This document shows, piece by piece, positions 23,484-31,384 of a stretch of 36,657 nt of DNA. The DNA is taken from the NCBI GenBank assembly GCA_036273515.1, contig DASUHM010000041.1:1-36657 (forward strand). The letters are read 5' to 3'. The notes beneath the pieces are model-generated. The model made no database searches and had not been told where the DNA came from. It was given only the letters and a program-made list of their open reading frames with translations. Source of the stretch: Gaiellales bacterium (GTDB lineage: Bacteria > Actinomycetota > Thermoleophilia > Gaiellales > JAICJC01). How positions within the stretch are numbered: the stretch's first letter is position 1; each line of letters opens with the position of its first letter. The position numbers and the translations under genes were made by a program.

Positions 23484-24143
23484 GTCATCGGCGTCCCACT
23501 TGGGGTGGTGACGGCGGGCCCAGTCGCGCCGCACCGTGCCGAGCACCATGCCCCGCAGCGAGTGGCGGGTCGAGGCGTTGACCAGCACCAGGTAGAGGTG
23601 GCCGGCGACCAGCGGCACGGCGATCCAGGTGGCGATGTCGTGGACGAGGATCGCGCTCGTGCGCCCGCGCACGGCCGCGTCGGTCTCCTGCAGATACATG
23701 AGCAGGCCGCTGACCGAGAACACCAGCATGAGCCCGAAGACCACGGCGGTGTTCAGCTTCTGCCCCGCGTTGAAGCGGCCCTGCGGCGGCTCGTCGCCGC
23801 GCCGCGTCACCGCCCAGCGCATCCAGCGCAGATCGTCCTCGTCGAAGCGGTCGACCTCGGAGGCGGTGCGGCGCAGGCGCCCGCCGGTGTCGCTCGCGAC
23901 CAGGACGACGAGCCCCGCCCAGAACGCGATCGCAGCGCCCAGGTGGAGCGACTTCCACAGGCGCCGGTTGGCCGCCAGCTCGGCGAACGCCGGCAGGTAG
24001 AGGATCAGGCCGGTGGCGAGCAGGATGAGGAACGTGACCGCGAGCAGCCAGTGGAGCGAGCGCTCCTCCGGCCAGAACCGGCGCACGTAGACCGGCCGCG
24101 GCCGGCCGCGCTCAGTACCCGTTCGAGCGGCCGACCCAGGCAT
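23481..24143 (-). CDS. Cytochrome b561 / formate-dehydrogenase-gamma-like membrane subunit
   Basis: The 220-residue protein has four membrane helices. Histidines suited to bind two b hemes occur in RSLHWLLAVTF, KSLHLGAAIAF, LVHDIATWIAV and AGHLYLVLV. This is the plan of the b-type cytochromes that carry quinol electrons to molybdoenzymes. It begins inside the end of the molybdoenzyme gene (32-bp overlap), so the two proteins probably work as one membrane complex, comparable to the MsrP-MsrQ pair. The start at 24143 has no Shine-Dalgarno; GTG codons about 20 residues further in could also serve, as the family core begins VRRFWPEERSLHW. Confidence 0.88.
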   Translation of the reverse strand: MPGSAARTGTERGRPRPVYVRRFWPEERSLHWLLAVTFLILLATGLILYLPAFAELAANRRLWKSLHLGAAIAFWAGLVVLVASDTGGRLRRTASEVDRFDEDDLRWMRWAVTRRGDEPPQGRFNAGQKLNTAVVFGLMLVFSVSGLLMYLQETDAAVRGRTSAILVHDIATWIAVPLVAGHLYLVLVNASTRHSLRGMVLGTVRRDWARRHHPKWDADD

Positions 24144-24792
24144 CGACGTCGTAGCCGTTCTGCTCCCAGAACCCGGGCTCGAGCTGCGGCACGAGCTCGA
24201 TCCGGTGGAGCCATTTCACGCTCTTGTAGCCGTACATCTCGGGGATCACGAGCCGCATCGGCGACCCGTGCGCGCGCGCCAGCGGCTGCCCTTGCATCGT
24301 GTGGGCGAGCATCACGTCGGGCAGGGTCGTCTGCTTCATCGAGAGCGTGTCGACGTAGCCGCGCTCCATCGAGACGAAGTTGGCGTAGCGGGCGCTCGGC
24401 AGCGGCTCGACCATGTCCCACAGCGTCTGCAGGCGCACGCCGCGCCAGTGCACGTTCGAGACCGTCCACCCGGTGACGCAGTGGAAGGTGTTCGTCTGCG
24501 AGACCGCCGGCAGGGCACGCACCTCGGGCCATGTCAGCGTGACCGGCTTGCGGACGTGGCCGGTGATCTCGAGCCGGTAGTCGGCGGGATCGAACGTCGG
24601 CCACGGCGGGTTGATCGCGTAGATGCGCCAGCCGGTCGGGAAGACGTCCTTGATCGCGTTCGGGACGATCGAGCCGGCGTCGGCGATCGGGGCGTGCAGC
24701 GCCGAGGTGATGCGGTCGCCGAAGAGCAGGCCGATCCCGCCGGCGCCGACCACCGAGAGGAATGCCGCGCGGCCGATGCGTCGTTCACCCAT
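24112..24792 (-). CDS. Sulfite-oxidase-like (MsrP/YedY-type) molybdopterin oxidoreductase
   Basis: The 226-residue protein is one oxidoreductase molybdopterin-binding domain. The molybdenum-ligating cysteine is C105 in TFHCVTGW. Further conserved parts are WRGVRLQTLWDMV and GSPMRLVIPEMYGYKSVKWL. Its N-terminus (RRIGRAAFLSVVGAGGIGLLF) is basic then hydrophobic and may be an export signal or an anchor, although the twin-arginine motif is not perfect. By family it reduces or oxidises an S- or N-oxide, or a similar substrate, at the outer face, with electrons exchanged through the overlapping cytochrome b. A weak -10-like CATACT lies seven bases upstream. Which compound it acts on is open. Confidence 0.9.
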   Translation of the reverse strand: MGERRIGRAAFLSVVGAGGIGLLFGDRITSALHAPIADAGSIVPNAIKDVFPTGWRIYAINPPWPTFDPADYRLEITGHVRKPVTLTWPEVRALPAVSQTNTFHCVTGWTVSNVHWRGVRLQTLWDMVEPLPSARYANFVSMERGYVDTLSMKQTTLPDVMLAHTMQGQPLARAHGSPMRLVIPEMYGYKSVKWLHRIELVPQLEPGFWEQNGYDVDAWVGRSNGY

Positions 24793-24842
24793 CCCTCGCA
24801 GTATGCGGCCGATCGGTTGGCGTTACACGTGCGCCGGTCACA

Positions 24843-24861
24843 GTGTTCCGGTTCTTGCAAG
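24843..24861 (+). repeat. GGTTCTTGCAAG element, copy 1
   Basis: The core GGTTCTTGCAAG (24850-24861) lies between the molybdoenzyme start and the EamA gene end. With its left flank GTGTTCC it matches copy 3 at 18 of 19 positions. CTTGCAAG is itself palindromic. Confidence 0.6.
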
Positions 24862-24871
24862 GAGCGGCCGG

Positions 24872-25804
24872 CTATTCCTGCGGCGTGACCACGGGCGGCA
24901 CCCGTGCGCGCTGCGCCCATACGACCGATCCGATCACCGTCAGCGCGACCAGCACGGTCGGCGCCGTCACGTGCTCGTTCAAGAGCAGCGCCGACCAGAC
25001 GAGCGTCAGCAGCGCCTGCAGCTGCTGCACCTGCCCGCCGCGCGCGATGCCGGCCAGCGAGAGGCCGCGGTACCAGGCGAAGAAGCCCAGGTACATCGAG
25101 GACACGCCGAGCAGCACCAGCGAGAGCCACTCCGTCCCCGACGGACTGTACGAGCCGCGCGTGAACCACCACAGCCCGGCCGAGAGCGGGATGGTGAGCG
25201 GTAGCGCCAGCACGACGACCCACGAGATGACCTGCCAGCCGGGCATGGCGCGGGTGACCGTCGCGCCCTCGACGTAGCACCACGACGACATGAGCACGGC
25301 CCCGACCACGAGCAGGTCGGCCAGGAGGTCGTCGCCGCCGCCGGCGCGCGAGAGCGCGAAGACGACCAGTGCCGCGGTGCCGATCCCGGCCGCCGCCCAG
25401 AACTGCCAGCTGACCCGCTCGTGCGTCCGCATGACGGCGATGAGCGCGGTCGTGAGCGGCATGAACGCGGCGATCACCGCCACGTGCGCCGACGTCGTGC
25501 GCTCGAGCGCGAGCGCCAGCAGGATCGGCCAGCCGAAGACGGCGCCGAGCATCGTGAAGACGATCGGCCGGCGCAGGTGCGGCGGCGGGAGCTGCGCGCG
25601 TGTCAGCGCGAGCAGCGCCGCAGCGATCACCCCGGCGATGACCGCGCGGCCGGTGGCGGTCAGGTACGGGCTGAACCCGCCGACCGCCTCCTTCGTCAGC
25701 GGCACAGAGAACGAGAACATCAGCACGCCCGCGAACGCCCACGCCAGGCCCTCCCGCCGCACGGAGACGGGTGCGACGGCGCCCGGAGTCGTGGTCGCAT
25801 CCAC
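24872..25804 (-). CDS. EamA/DMT-family transporter
   Basis: The 310-residue membrane protein has about ten helices arranged as two EamA repeats, starting GLAWAFAGVLMFSFSVPLTKEAV and later VVGAVLMSSWCYVEGATV. Drug/metabolite exporters of this kind move amino acids or small metabolites out of the cell; the substrate is unknown. The frame is open to 26035, but the GTG at 25804 lies seven bases after a -10 box TACGCT (25812-25817), so I placed the start there; a GTG at 25822 would add six residues. It is divergent from the lactonase-like gene, and the gap between them contains a copy of the GGTTCTTGCAAG repeat. Confidence 0.9.
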   Translation of the reverse strand: MDATTTPGAVAPVSVRREGLAWAFAGVLMFSFSVPLTKEAVGGFSPYLTATGRAVIAGVIAAALLALTRAQLPPPHLRRPIVFTMLGAVFGWPILLALALERTTSAHVAVIAAFMPLTTALIAVMRTHERVSWQFWAAAGIGTAALVVFALSRAGGGDDLLADLLVVGAVLMSSWCYVEGATVTRAMPGWQVISWVVVLALPLTIPLSAGLWWFTRGSYSPSGTEWLSLVLLGVSSMYLGFFAWYRGLSLAGIARGGQVQQLQALLTLVWSALLLNEHVTAPTVLVALTVIGSVVWAQRARVPPVVTPQE

Positions 25805-25811
25805 CGCCGAG

Positions 25812-25817
25812 AGCGTA
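25812..25817 (-). promoter_or_regulatory. -10 box TACGCT of the EamA gene
   Basis: TACGCT on the minus strand is seven bases from the GTG at 25804 and decides that start. Confidence 0.5.
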
Positions 25818-25856
25818 TCCACGGGCGCCGCCGGGACGTGGCAGCGGGAATCGTCG

Positions 25857-25868
25857 GGTTCTTGCAAG
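25857..25868 (+). repeat. GGTTCTTGCAAG element, copy 2
   Basis: The 12-base core lies in the divergent gap between the EamA and lactonase-like genes. It may be part of a regulatory site or a dispersed repeat. Confidence 0.6.
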
Positions 25869-25919
25869 GAACGGGCAAGGGCCCGGAAAGACCGCCTCCC
25901 TAACGTGCTTCGAGTACGA

Positions 25920-25940
25920 CGCCCGGCCTCCCGCCGGGCG
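25920..25940 (+). promoter_or_regulatory. Hairpin in the 5' leader of the lactonase-like gene
   Basis: CGCCCGGC (25920-25927) and GCCGGGCG (25933-25940) form a perfect 8-bp stem with a 5-base loop, 19 bases before the ATG and 10 bases before the ribosome binding site. It could tune translation or message stability. Confidence 0.5.
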
Positions 25941-25959
25941 CAAGCGACTCGGAGGGAGC

Positions 25960-27042
25960 ATGCAGATGAGACGACGATGGTTGGTACCGCTCGGCGCGCT
26001 CGCCGCGCTGGCATTCCCGGCGACGGCGGCCGCACACACCGGCGGCCAGGCCGTGTTCACGCTGGCGAACGGGACGTCCGGCAACCGGGTGCTCGTCTTC
26101 GCCCGCGGGCACGACGGCACGCTCGCGCCGGCCGGCTCGGTCTCGACGGGCGGCGCGGGCACCGGCGTCACCGCGACGACGCAGGGCGCGCTCGCACTCA
26201 GCCCGGACGGCCGCCGCCTCTACGCGGTCAACGGCGGGTCGGGCACGATCGCCGTCTTCGCGGTGCACGGCGCCCACCTGCGGCGCCTGGCGGTCGTGTC
26301 GTCCGGCGGAGCGGGCCCCGCCAGCGTGACCGCCGGCCACGGCCGCGTGTACGTGGTGAACGCCGGCGCGCTGAACGTCGTCGGCTTCCGCGTCACCGGC
26401 GGCGGCCTGCGCCGCATCCACGGCGGCTCCGAGCCGCTGGCCTCGGGTGACGCGGGCCCTGCCCAGGTGTCGCTCAACCCGGCCGGAACAGCCCTCGCCG
26501 TGACGAACCCCGGCTCGAGCACGATCGACACCATCACGCTGCGGCGCGACGGCGCGATCGGTCGCCTGCGCTCGTTCGCGTCGGCCGGGGCGGCCCCGTT
26601 CGGGTTCGGGTTCACCCGTGACGGCGTCCTGGTCATCTCGGACGCGCACCAGGCGCCGACGAGCGCGGCGTCGTCGTACCGGATCGGCCACACCGGGGCG
26701 CTGCGGCTGCTCTCGGGGCCGGTCTCGGCCAACCAGCTGGCCGCATGCTGGGTCGCGATCGCCGGCCGGATCGCATACACCGCCAACGCGGGCAGCGGGA
26801 CGATCTCGGCGTTCCGCGTCGACGGCCACGGCCGCCTGCACCTGCGCGGCGTCGCCGCCAGCCCCGGATCGACGAGCACGCCGCTCGACGAGTCCGTCAC
26901 CCCCGGCGGCGGCTACCTCGACGTCCTGACCAGCGGCCTGCACAGCATCACGAGCTACCGCATCGGCAGCGGCGGCACGCTGACGCCCGTCGGCTCGGTC
27001 GGCGGCCTGCCCGCGGGCGACACCGGCGTCGCCTCCTCGTAG
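25960..27042 (+). CDS. Secreted lactonase-fold (YVTN) beta-propeller protein
   Basis: The 360-residue protein has a signal peptide (MQMRRRWLVPLGALAALAF, cleavage near ATAAAH). Seven similar blades follow, with typical strands RVLVFARGHDGTLAP, GALALSPDGRRLYAVN, RIAYTANAGSGTISAFRV and SITSYRIGSGGTLTPVG. The fold is that of 6-phosphogluconolactonase-like and muconate-cyclase-like propellers. Export makes a cytosolic lactonase role unlikely, so its job outside the cell is unknown. The start at 25960 has a perfect GGAGGGAG ribosome site, and the gene has a real leader with a hairpin, unlike many neighbours. A strong terminator follows 11 bases after the stop. Confidence 0.87.
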   Translation: MQMRRRWLVPLGALAALAFPATAAAHTGGQAVFTLANGTSGNRVLVFARGHDGTLAPAGSVSTGGAGTGVTATTQGALALSPDGRRLYAVNGGSGTIAVFAVHGAHLRRLAVVSSGGAGPASVTAGHGRVYVVNAGALNVVGFRVTGGGLRRIHGGSEPLASGDAGPAQVSLNPAGTALAVTNPGSSTIDTITLRRDGAIGRLRSFASAGAAPFGFGFTRDGVLVISDAHQAPTSAASSYRIGHTGALRLLSGPVSANQLAACWVAIAGRIAYTANAGSGTISAFRVDGHGRLHLRGVAASPGSTSTPLDESVTPGGGYLDVLTSGLHSITSYRIGSGGTLTPVGSVGGLPAGDTGVASS

Positions 27043-27053
27043 CGACACCCCTT

Positions 27054-27080
27054 CCGGGCGCCGGACCGGCCGGCGCCCGG
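27054..27080 (+). terminator. GC-rich hairpin terminator
   Basis: CCGGGCGCCGG (27054-27064) and CCGGCGCCCGG (27070-27080) form a perfect 11-bp stem with a 5-base loop just after the lactonase-like gene. No T-run follows, as is common for terminators in such genomes. Confidence 0.75.
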
Positions 27081-27105
27081 GGGGAACCACGCGAGTTTCG
27101 AGGCC

Positions 27106-28260
27106 ATGCCGTGGCAGGACAGGGACGGCCGCCTCGTGGGGACCGCGTTCGTGCTCCACGCGACGCTCGTCGGCACGTGGGCGGGCCGGGTGCCGGCGAT
27201 CAAGCATGCGCTCGGCCTCTCCGACACCGCGCTCGGCGCAGCCCTGTTCGGGATGGCGGCCGGGACGTTGCTCGGCAGCTGGTGGGGCGGCCGCCTGGCC
27301 CGGCGGCTGGGACCTGCGACCGTCGTCCGCGGCGGCATCCCGGCGATGGCCGCGGCCCTGGTCGCGTCGGCGTTCGCGGCCGACCTGGCCGCGCTGTTCG
27401 CCGCGCTCGCCTGCTTCGGCATCCTCGGCGCGATCGTCGACGTCGCGATGAACACGATCGCCGTCGCGGTCGAGCGAGACCGCCGGCGGCCGCTCATGTC
27501 CGGCTTCCACGGCGCCTGGAGCGTCGGCCTGCTGCTGGGTGCGCTCGGCGCCAGCGCCGCGGCCGCTGCCGGCGTCGGCCCCGAACGCCACTTCGCGGCG
27601 GTCGCCGTCATCGTCGCCGGCGTGGCGGTGACCGTCCTGGCCGCCCTCCCCCACCCGGCGCCGCCCGTCCGGGCGGCCGGGCAGGGGCAACCGGCCTGGT
27701 CGGCCGAGCTGGTCGTCCTCGGCGCGATCGCCTTCTGCAGCTTCTTCGCCGAGGGCGCGGCGGCCGACTGGAGCGCCGTCTACCTGCACGACCGGGCGGG
27801 GGCAGGAGCGGCGCTCGCCGCCGCGGCCTTCGCCGGCTTCTCGGTCGCGATGGCCGCGTCGCGGCTGACGGGCGACCGGATCGTCACGGTGGTCGGGCCG
27901 GTCGCCCTCGCCCGGCGGGCAGGGCTCACCGCCGCGGCCGGGCTCGGGCTGGCCCTCGCCGTGCCGGTGCCCGGCGCGGGCATCGCCGGCTTCGCGCTCA
28001 TGGGAGCCGGGCTGGCGCCGATCGTCCCGCTCGTCCTGAGCGCCGCGGGGGCGGTCGCCCACGGCGTCGAGGAGACACTCGCGCGCGTCCTTCTGATCGC
28101 GTACACGGGATCGATCGTCGGCCCGGCCGCGATCGGGTTTGCGGCCGGCCGGGTGGAGCTGCGGGCGGCGCTCCTGATCCCGCTCGCGCTGATCGTCTGC
28201 ATCGTCCTCGGCGCCGGCCGGATCCAGCCGGCCCAGGGCGGCGAGCTTGCAAGAACCTGA
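27106..28260 (+). CDS. Major facilitator superfamily transporter
   Basis: The 384-residue carrier has about twelve hydrophobic helices. Its N-terminal part (FVLHATLVGTWAGRVPAIKHALGLSDTALGAALFGMAAGTLLG) is like that of the FucP/YbjJ-type MFS group of small-molecule carriers. The loop-2/3 motif GGRLARRLGP lies at residues 57-66. The substrate is unknown. The ATG at 27106 has a -10-like GAGTTT seven bases upstream but no ribosome site. Its last codons (GELART) lie within the inverted third copy of the GGTTCTTGCAAG repeat, so the repeat defines the protein end. It is followed by the response regulator gene on the same strand, which has its own -10 box. Confidence 0.9.
   Translation: MPWQDRDGRLVGTAFVLHATLVGTWAGRVPAIKHALGLSDTALGAALFGMAAGTLLGSWWGGRLARRLGPATVVRGGIPAMAAALVASAFAADLAALFAALACFGILGAIVDVAMNTIAVAVERDRRRPLMSGFHGAWSVGLLLGALGASAAAAAGVGPERHFAAVAVIVAGVAVTVLAALPHPAPPVRAAGQGQPAWSAELVVLGAIAFCSFFAEGAAADWSAVYLHDRAGAGAALAAAAFAGFSVAMAASRLTGDRIVTVVGPVALARRAGLTAAAGLGLALAVPVPGAGIAGFALMGAGLAPIVPLVLSAAGAVAHGVEETLARVLLIAYTGSIVGPAAIGFAAGRVELRAALLIPLALIVCIVLGAGRIQPAQGGELART
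28246..28257 (-). repeat. GGTTCTTGCAAG element, copy 3 (inverted)
   Basis: The core is read on the minus strand and forms the last sense codons of the MFS gene before its TGA stop. With its flank it matches copy 1 at 18 of 19 bases. Confidence 0.6.
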
Positions 28261-28288
28261 ACACCCTTCCGGCCCGCCCTGACACCGG

Positions 28289-28294
28289 TACGCT
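28289..28294 (+). promoter_or_regulatory. -10 box TACGCT of the two-component operon
   Basis: TACGCT lies six bases before the ATG at 28301, predicting a leaderless operon message. Confidence 0.55.
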
Positions 28295-28300
28295 GGTGGC

Positions 28301-28990
28301 ATGGCGTCGACGGCACCATCACCGCGTGTCCTCGTCGTCGACGACGAGCCGGTGGTGCGCGACGTGCTCACCCGCTACCTCACGCACGAGGGCTTCGAGG
28401 TGGACGCGGCCGCCGACGGCCACGCCGCGCTGACCGCGATCGAGGCGCAGCCCCCGAACGTGATCGTGCTCGACCTGATGCTGCCGAAGCTGAGCGGCCT
28501 CGAGCTCCTGCGGCTCGTCCGGCTCGAGAGCAGCGTCCCGGTGATCATCCTGTCTGCGAAGGTGAGCGAGCGCGAGCGGATCGCGGGCCTCGAGCTCGGC
28601 GCCGACGACTACGTGACGAAGCCGTACTCGCCCGGCGAGGTGGTGGCGCGCGTGCGCGCCGTCCTGCGCCGCGGCGGCGGCGAGCCGCGGGCACCGCTCG
28701 AGTTCGGCGAGCTCGTGGTCGACCCCTTCAGACGCGAGGTCAGGCGTGGCGGCGAGGTCGTCCGCACGACCCGCAAGGAGTTCGACCTGCTCCTGCGGCT
28801 GGCGTCGAGCCCGGGGCGGGTCTACACGCGCGCCGAGCTCGTCGAGTCGGTGTGGGGCTACGTGTGGAGCGGCGACACCGAGACCGTGACGGTGCACATC
28901 CGGCGGCTGCGGGCGAAGATCGAGGACGACCCATCGCGGCCGCGCCGGCTGGTGACCGTGCACGGCGTCGGATACCGGTTCGACGCATGA
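28301..28990 (+). CDS. OmpR-family response regulator
   Basis: The 229-residue regulator has a receiver domain with the acidic pair D14-D15, phosphoacceptor D58 (VIVLDLMLPK), the switch S85 and K107 (DDYVTKPYSP). A winged-helix DNA-binding domain follows from about residue 130 (TRKEFDLLLRLASSPGRVYTRAEL, then VTVHIRRLRAKIEDDP and GVGYRFDA). It is phosphorylated by the kinase encoded next, whose ATG overlaps its stop (ATGA). Targets cannot be read from the sequence; the cupin and ABC exporter genes downstream are candidates by position only. Start choice: ATG six bases after a -10 box. Confidence 0.95.
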   Translation: MASTAPSPRVLVVDDEPVVRDVLTRYLTHEGFEVDAAADGHAALTAIEAQPPNVIVLDLMLPKLSGLELLRLVRLESSVPVIILSAKVSERERIAGLELGADDYVTKPYSPGEVVARVRAVLRRGGGEPRAPLEFGELVVDPFRREVRRGGEVVRTTRKEFDLLLRLASSPGRVYTRAELVESVWGYVWSGDTETVTVHIRRLRAKIEDDPSRPRRLVTVHGVGYRFDA

Positions 28991-30105
28991 GCGAGACGCT
29001 TCGCCTGGTCGCGCTGCTCGGGCCGATCGCGCTGGCGACGCTCGTCACATCCCTCCTCGCCCGGCGGCTCGCGACCCGGGCCGGGCTCGCGTACACCCTG
29101 ATCGCGATCGCCGTCATCGCCTCGCTCGTGACCGTCGTCGACCTGCTCGTGCTGAGCCACTTCATGCTGATCTCCCCCGACAACCCGGCCGAGCTCGTGT
29201 CGGTCGCGCTCTACTCCGTGACTGCGGGGGTGGCGGCGGCGCTGATCGTCGGGCGGTCGAACACCCGCGCGCTCGCCCGCCTCGTCGCAACCGCCCGGTC
29301 GCTTGGCGAGAACCGGCTCGACGCGCGCGCCGGCGAGCTGCGGGCAGCGCCCGAGCTGCGGCTGCTGGGCGAGACGCTCGACGCGGCAGCGGCCCGGCTC
29401 GAGTCGGGCATCGAGGCCGAGCGCGCGGTCGAGGCGCAGCGGCGCGACCTCATGACCTCGCTCTCGCACGACCTGCGCACGCCGATCGCGAACCTGCGGG
29501 CGATGGTCGAGGCGATCGACGACGGCATCGTCCGCGATCCCGAGACCGTCGCGCGGTACACGGCCGAGATGCGCCGGTCGGTAATGGCGCTCGTGACGAT
29601 GGTCGACGATCTCTTCGAGCTCGCCCAGCTGGACGCGGCGGAGTTCGCCCGCGACGCCCGCTCGACCTCGCTCGCCGAGGTGGTCGAAGGGGCGCTCGAC
29701 CTGTGCCGGCCCGAGGCGGCCGAGAAGGGCATCCGCATCGGCGTCGACCTCGCCGGCGCCGGGGCCAGCCAGTGCTCGCCGAAGCTCGCCCGGGTCGTCC
29801 ACTCGCTGCTCGACAACGCCGTCCGCTACACGCCGGCGGACGGATGGGTGACGCTTCGTGCCCGGGCGGGCGCCGACGGCATCAGGCTGTCGGTGGAGGA
29901 CAGCGGCCCGGGGATCGCGGCCGACGAGCTGCCGCGGGTGTTCGAGGCGTTCTGGCGTGCCGATCCGGCCCGCTCGAGCCGGGGCTCGGGGCTCGGGCTC
30001 ACGCTCGCGAAGCGCATCGTCGAGGCGCTGGGCGGCCGCATCGAGGCGTCGAGCACGCCGGAGCGCGGCTCGCGATTCGACGTCTCGGTGCCGACGCGGG
30101 CGTAG
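28987..30105 (+). CDS. Sensor histidine kinase
   Basis: The 372-residue kinase has two clear N-terminal membrane stretches (around residues 6-24 and 36-58) and a third hydrophobic segment near 72-88, with hardly any extracellular loop. It may thus sense within the membrane or by a partner protein. A HAMP-like linker leads to the dimerisation domain with H161 (SLSHDLRTPIANL). The ATPase domain follows with N box LLDNAVRYTP, G1 box DSGPGIA and G2 box SRGSGLGLTLAKRIV, all intact. It is coupled to the response regulator by a four-base overlap. The nearby cupin gene begins behind its own -10 box, so the operon probably ends here. Confidence 0.95.
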   Translation: MSETLRLVALLGPIALATLVTSLLARRLATRAGLAYTLIAIAVIASLVTVVDLLVLSHFMLISPDNPAELVSVALYSVTAGVAAALIVGRSNTRALARLVATARSLGENRLDARAGELRAAPELRLLGETLDAAAARLESGIEAERAVEAQRRDLMTSLSHDLRTPIANLRAMVEAIDDGIVRDPETVARYTAEMRRSVMALVTMVDDLFELAQLDAAEFARDARSTSLAEVVEGALDLCRPEAAEKGIRIGVDLAGAGASQCSPKLARVVHSLLDNAVRYTPADGWVTLRARAGADGIRLSVEDSGPGIAADELPRVFEAFWRADPARSSRGSGLGLTLAKRIVEALGGRIEASSTPERGSRFDVSVPTRA

Positions 30106-30127
30106 CAGTCCCTGCGGGAGACCTGGC

Positions 30128-30133
30128 TAGGCT
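30128..30133 (+). promoter_or_regulatory. -10 box TAGGCT of the cupin/ABC operon
   Basis: TAGGCT lies six bases before the GTG at 30140, the standard leaderless spacing here. Confidence 0.55.
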
Positions 30134-30139
30134 GCCGCC

Positions 30140-30535
30140 GTGGGCTTCCGCGCAATCTCTCCCGGCGAGCCGGACTGGATCACCCGGCCGCGCGAGCCCG
30201 GCGAGCCGGCCCGGCACGTCGCCGAGTTGAGCGAGCTCGCGGGCTTCGCCCACTCGCGCGCGAACGTCTGGCGCTACGAGCCCGGCGCCCGCGGCCGCCG
30301 CCACCGCCACCCCACGCACGAGGAGACGTTCGTCGTCCTGGAGGGGACGCTCTCGATGTACCTGGGCGACGACCCGGAGCGGTGCGACATGCAGGCGGGC
30401 GGCATCGTCCATGTCGAGGCGGGAACGGCGCTCCAGGCGGCGAACCACGGCGCCGAGGAGCTGCTCGTCTACGTGTACGGGGCGCCGCCCGAGACCGAGG
30501 ACGAGCGCGTCGAGCTGCTCGAGCCGGCCGTCTAG
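30140..30535 (+). CDS. Cupin domain protein
   Basis: The 131-residue protein has a complete cupin core: motif 1 RRHRHPTHEETFVVLEGTL, with three histidines and a glutamate for a metal, and motif 2 around GGIVHVEAGTALQAANHGAEEL. It is followed after nine bases by the ABC exporter ATPase gene, so the three genes probably form one operon. A ligand-sensing or detoxifying role next to an exporter would fit, but no reaction can be given. The GTG start is supported by the -10 box. The C-terminus is rich in acidic residues. Confidence 0.88.
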   Translation: MGFRAISPGEPDWITRPREPGEPARHVAELSELAGFAHSRANVWRYEPGARGRRHRHPTHEETFVVLEGTLSMYLGDDPERCDMQAGGIVHVEAGTALQAANHGAEELLVYVYGAPPETEDERVELLEPAV

Positions 30536-30544
30536 CAGCCGCCC

Positions 30545-31384
30545 GTGACGGTCGCCTTCGCCGCCCAGGATCTGCGCAAGCGCTTCGGCCGCACCGTCGC
30601 GCTCGACGGCGTCAGCCTGCACGTCGACGCGGGCGAGCTGGTCGGGCTGCTCGGCCCGAACGGCGCCGGCAAGTCGACGCTCGTCAAGATCGGCTGCGGC
30701 CTCGTGCGCCCGACCGCCGGTACGGCGACGGTGTGCGGCGCGCCGGCCGGGTCGCCCCCGGCGCGGGCCAGCCTCGGCTACCTGGCCGAGCTCTTCCGCT
30801 TCCCCGGCTGGATGACTGCCGACGAGCTGCTGCGCATGCACCAGGGCCTGACCCGGTCGGACGGCGGCGCTGCCGAGCGCGGGCGCCTGCTCGAGCTGGT
30901 TGGCCTTGCGGACGTCGCCGAACGCCGGGTCGAGACGATGTCGAAGGGCATGCAGCAGCGGCTCGGGATCGCCCAGGCGCTCGTTGCCGGCCCGCCCATG
31001 CTCGTGCTCGACGAGCCGACGAGCGCGCTCGACCCTGCCGGCCGGCGCACGGTGCGCGACATGCTCGAGGAGCTGCGATCAGGAGGCACCGCCGTCCTCC
31101 TGAACTCGCATCTCCTGAGCGAGATCGAGCTCGTGTGCGACCGGGTCGTGATCATCAACCGCGGCCGCGTGGTCGCGCAGGGCACGCCCGAGCAGCTGAC
31201 CGCGGCGGGCGGTGTCGAGATCGAGACCGGCTCGGGCGCGCGCCGGTATGACGCTACGCGCGAGCAGATCCCCGCGCTCGTCGCCGAGCTCGTGGCTGCC
31301 GGCGAGCAGGTGTACGAGGTGCGGGCGACGCGCTCGACGCTCGAGGAGGCCTACCTGGAGGCGGTCGAGGGGGAGATGGGATGA
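30545..31384 (+). CDS. ABC transporter ATP-binding protein (exporter type)
   Basis: The 279-residue ATPase has Walker A GPNGAGKST (residues 37-45) and Walker B LVLDEPTSALDP. Its signature is MSKGMQQRLGIAQAL, in which SGGQ is changed to SKGMQ, a variant common in ABC-2 type exporters. The switch histidine is in NSHLLSE. A C-terminal extension of about 70 residues is typical of exporters of antibiotics or other natural products. Its stop overlaps the start of the permease gene (ATGA). The GTG start at 30545 follows the cupin stop by nine bases. The cargo is unknown. Confidence 0.94.
   Translation: MTVAFAAQDLRKRFGRTVALDGVSLHVDAGELVGLLGPNGAGKSTLVKIGCGLVRPTAGTATVCGAPAGSPPARASLGYLAELFRFPGWMTADELLRMHQGLTRSDGGAAERGRLLELVGLADVAERRVETMSKGMQQRLGIAQALVAGPPMLVLDEPTSALDPAGRRTVRDMLEELRSGGTAVLLNSHLLSEIELVCDRVVIINRGRVVAQGTPEQLTAAGGVEIETGSGARRYDATREQIPALVAELVAAGEQVYEVRATRSTLEEAYLEAVEGEMG

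Noticed and set aside
25900-28371. 823-residue minus-strand frame
   Set aside because: It is an antisense shadow of the lactonase-like and MFS genes; low-complexity Arg/Gly/Asp composition.
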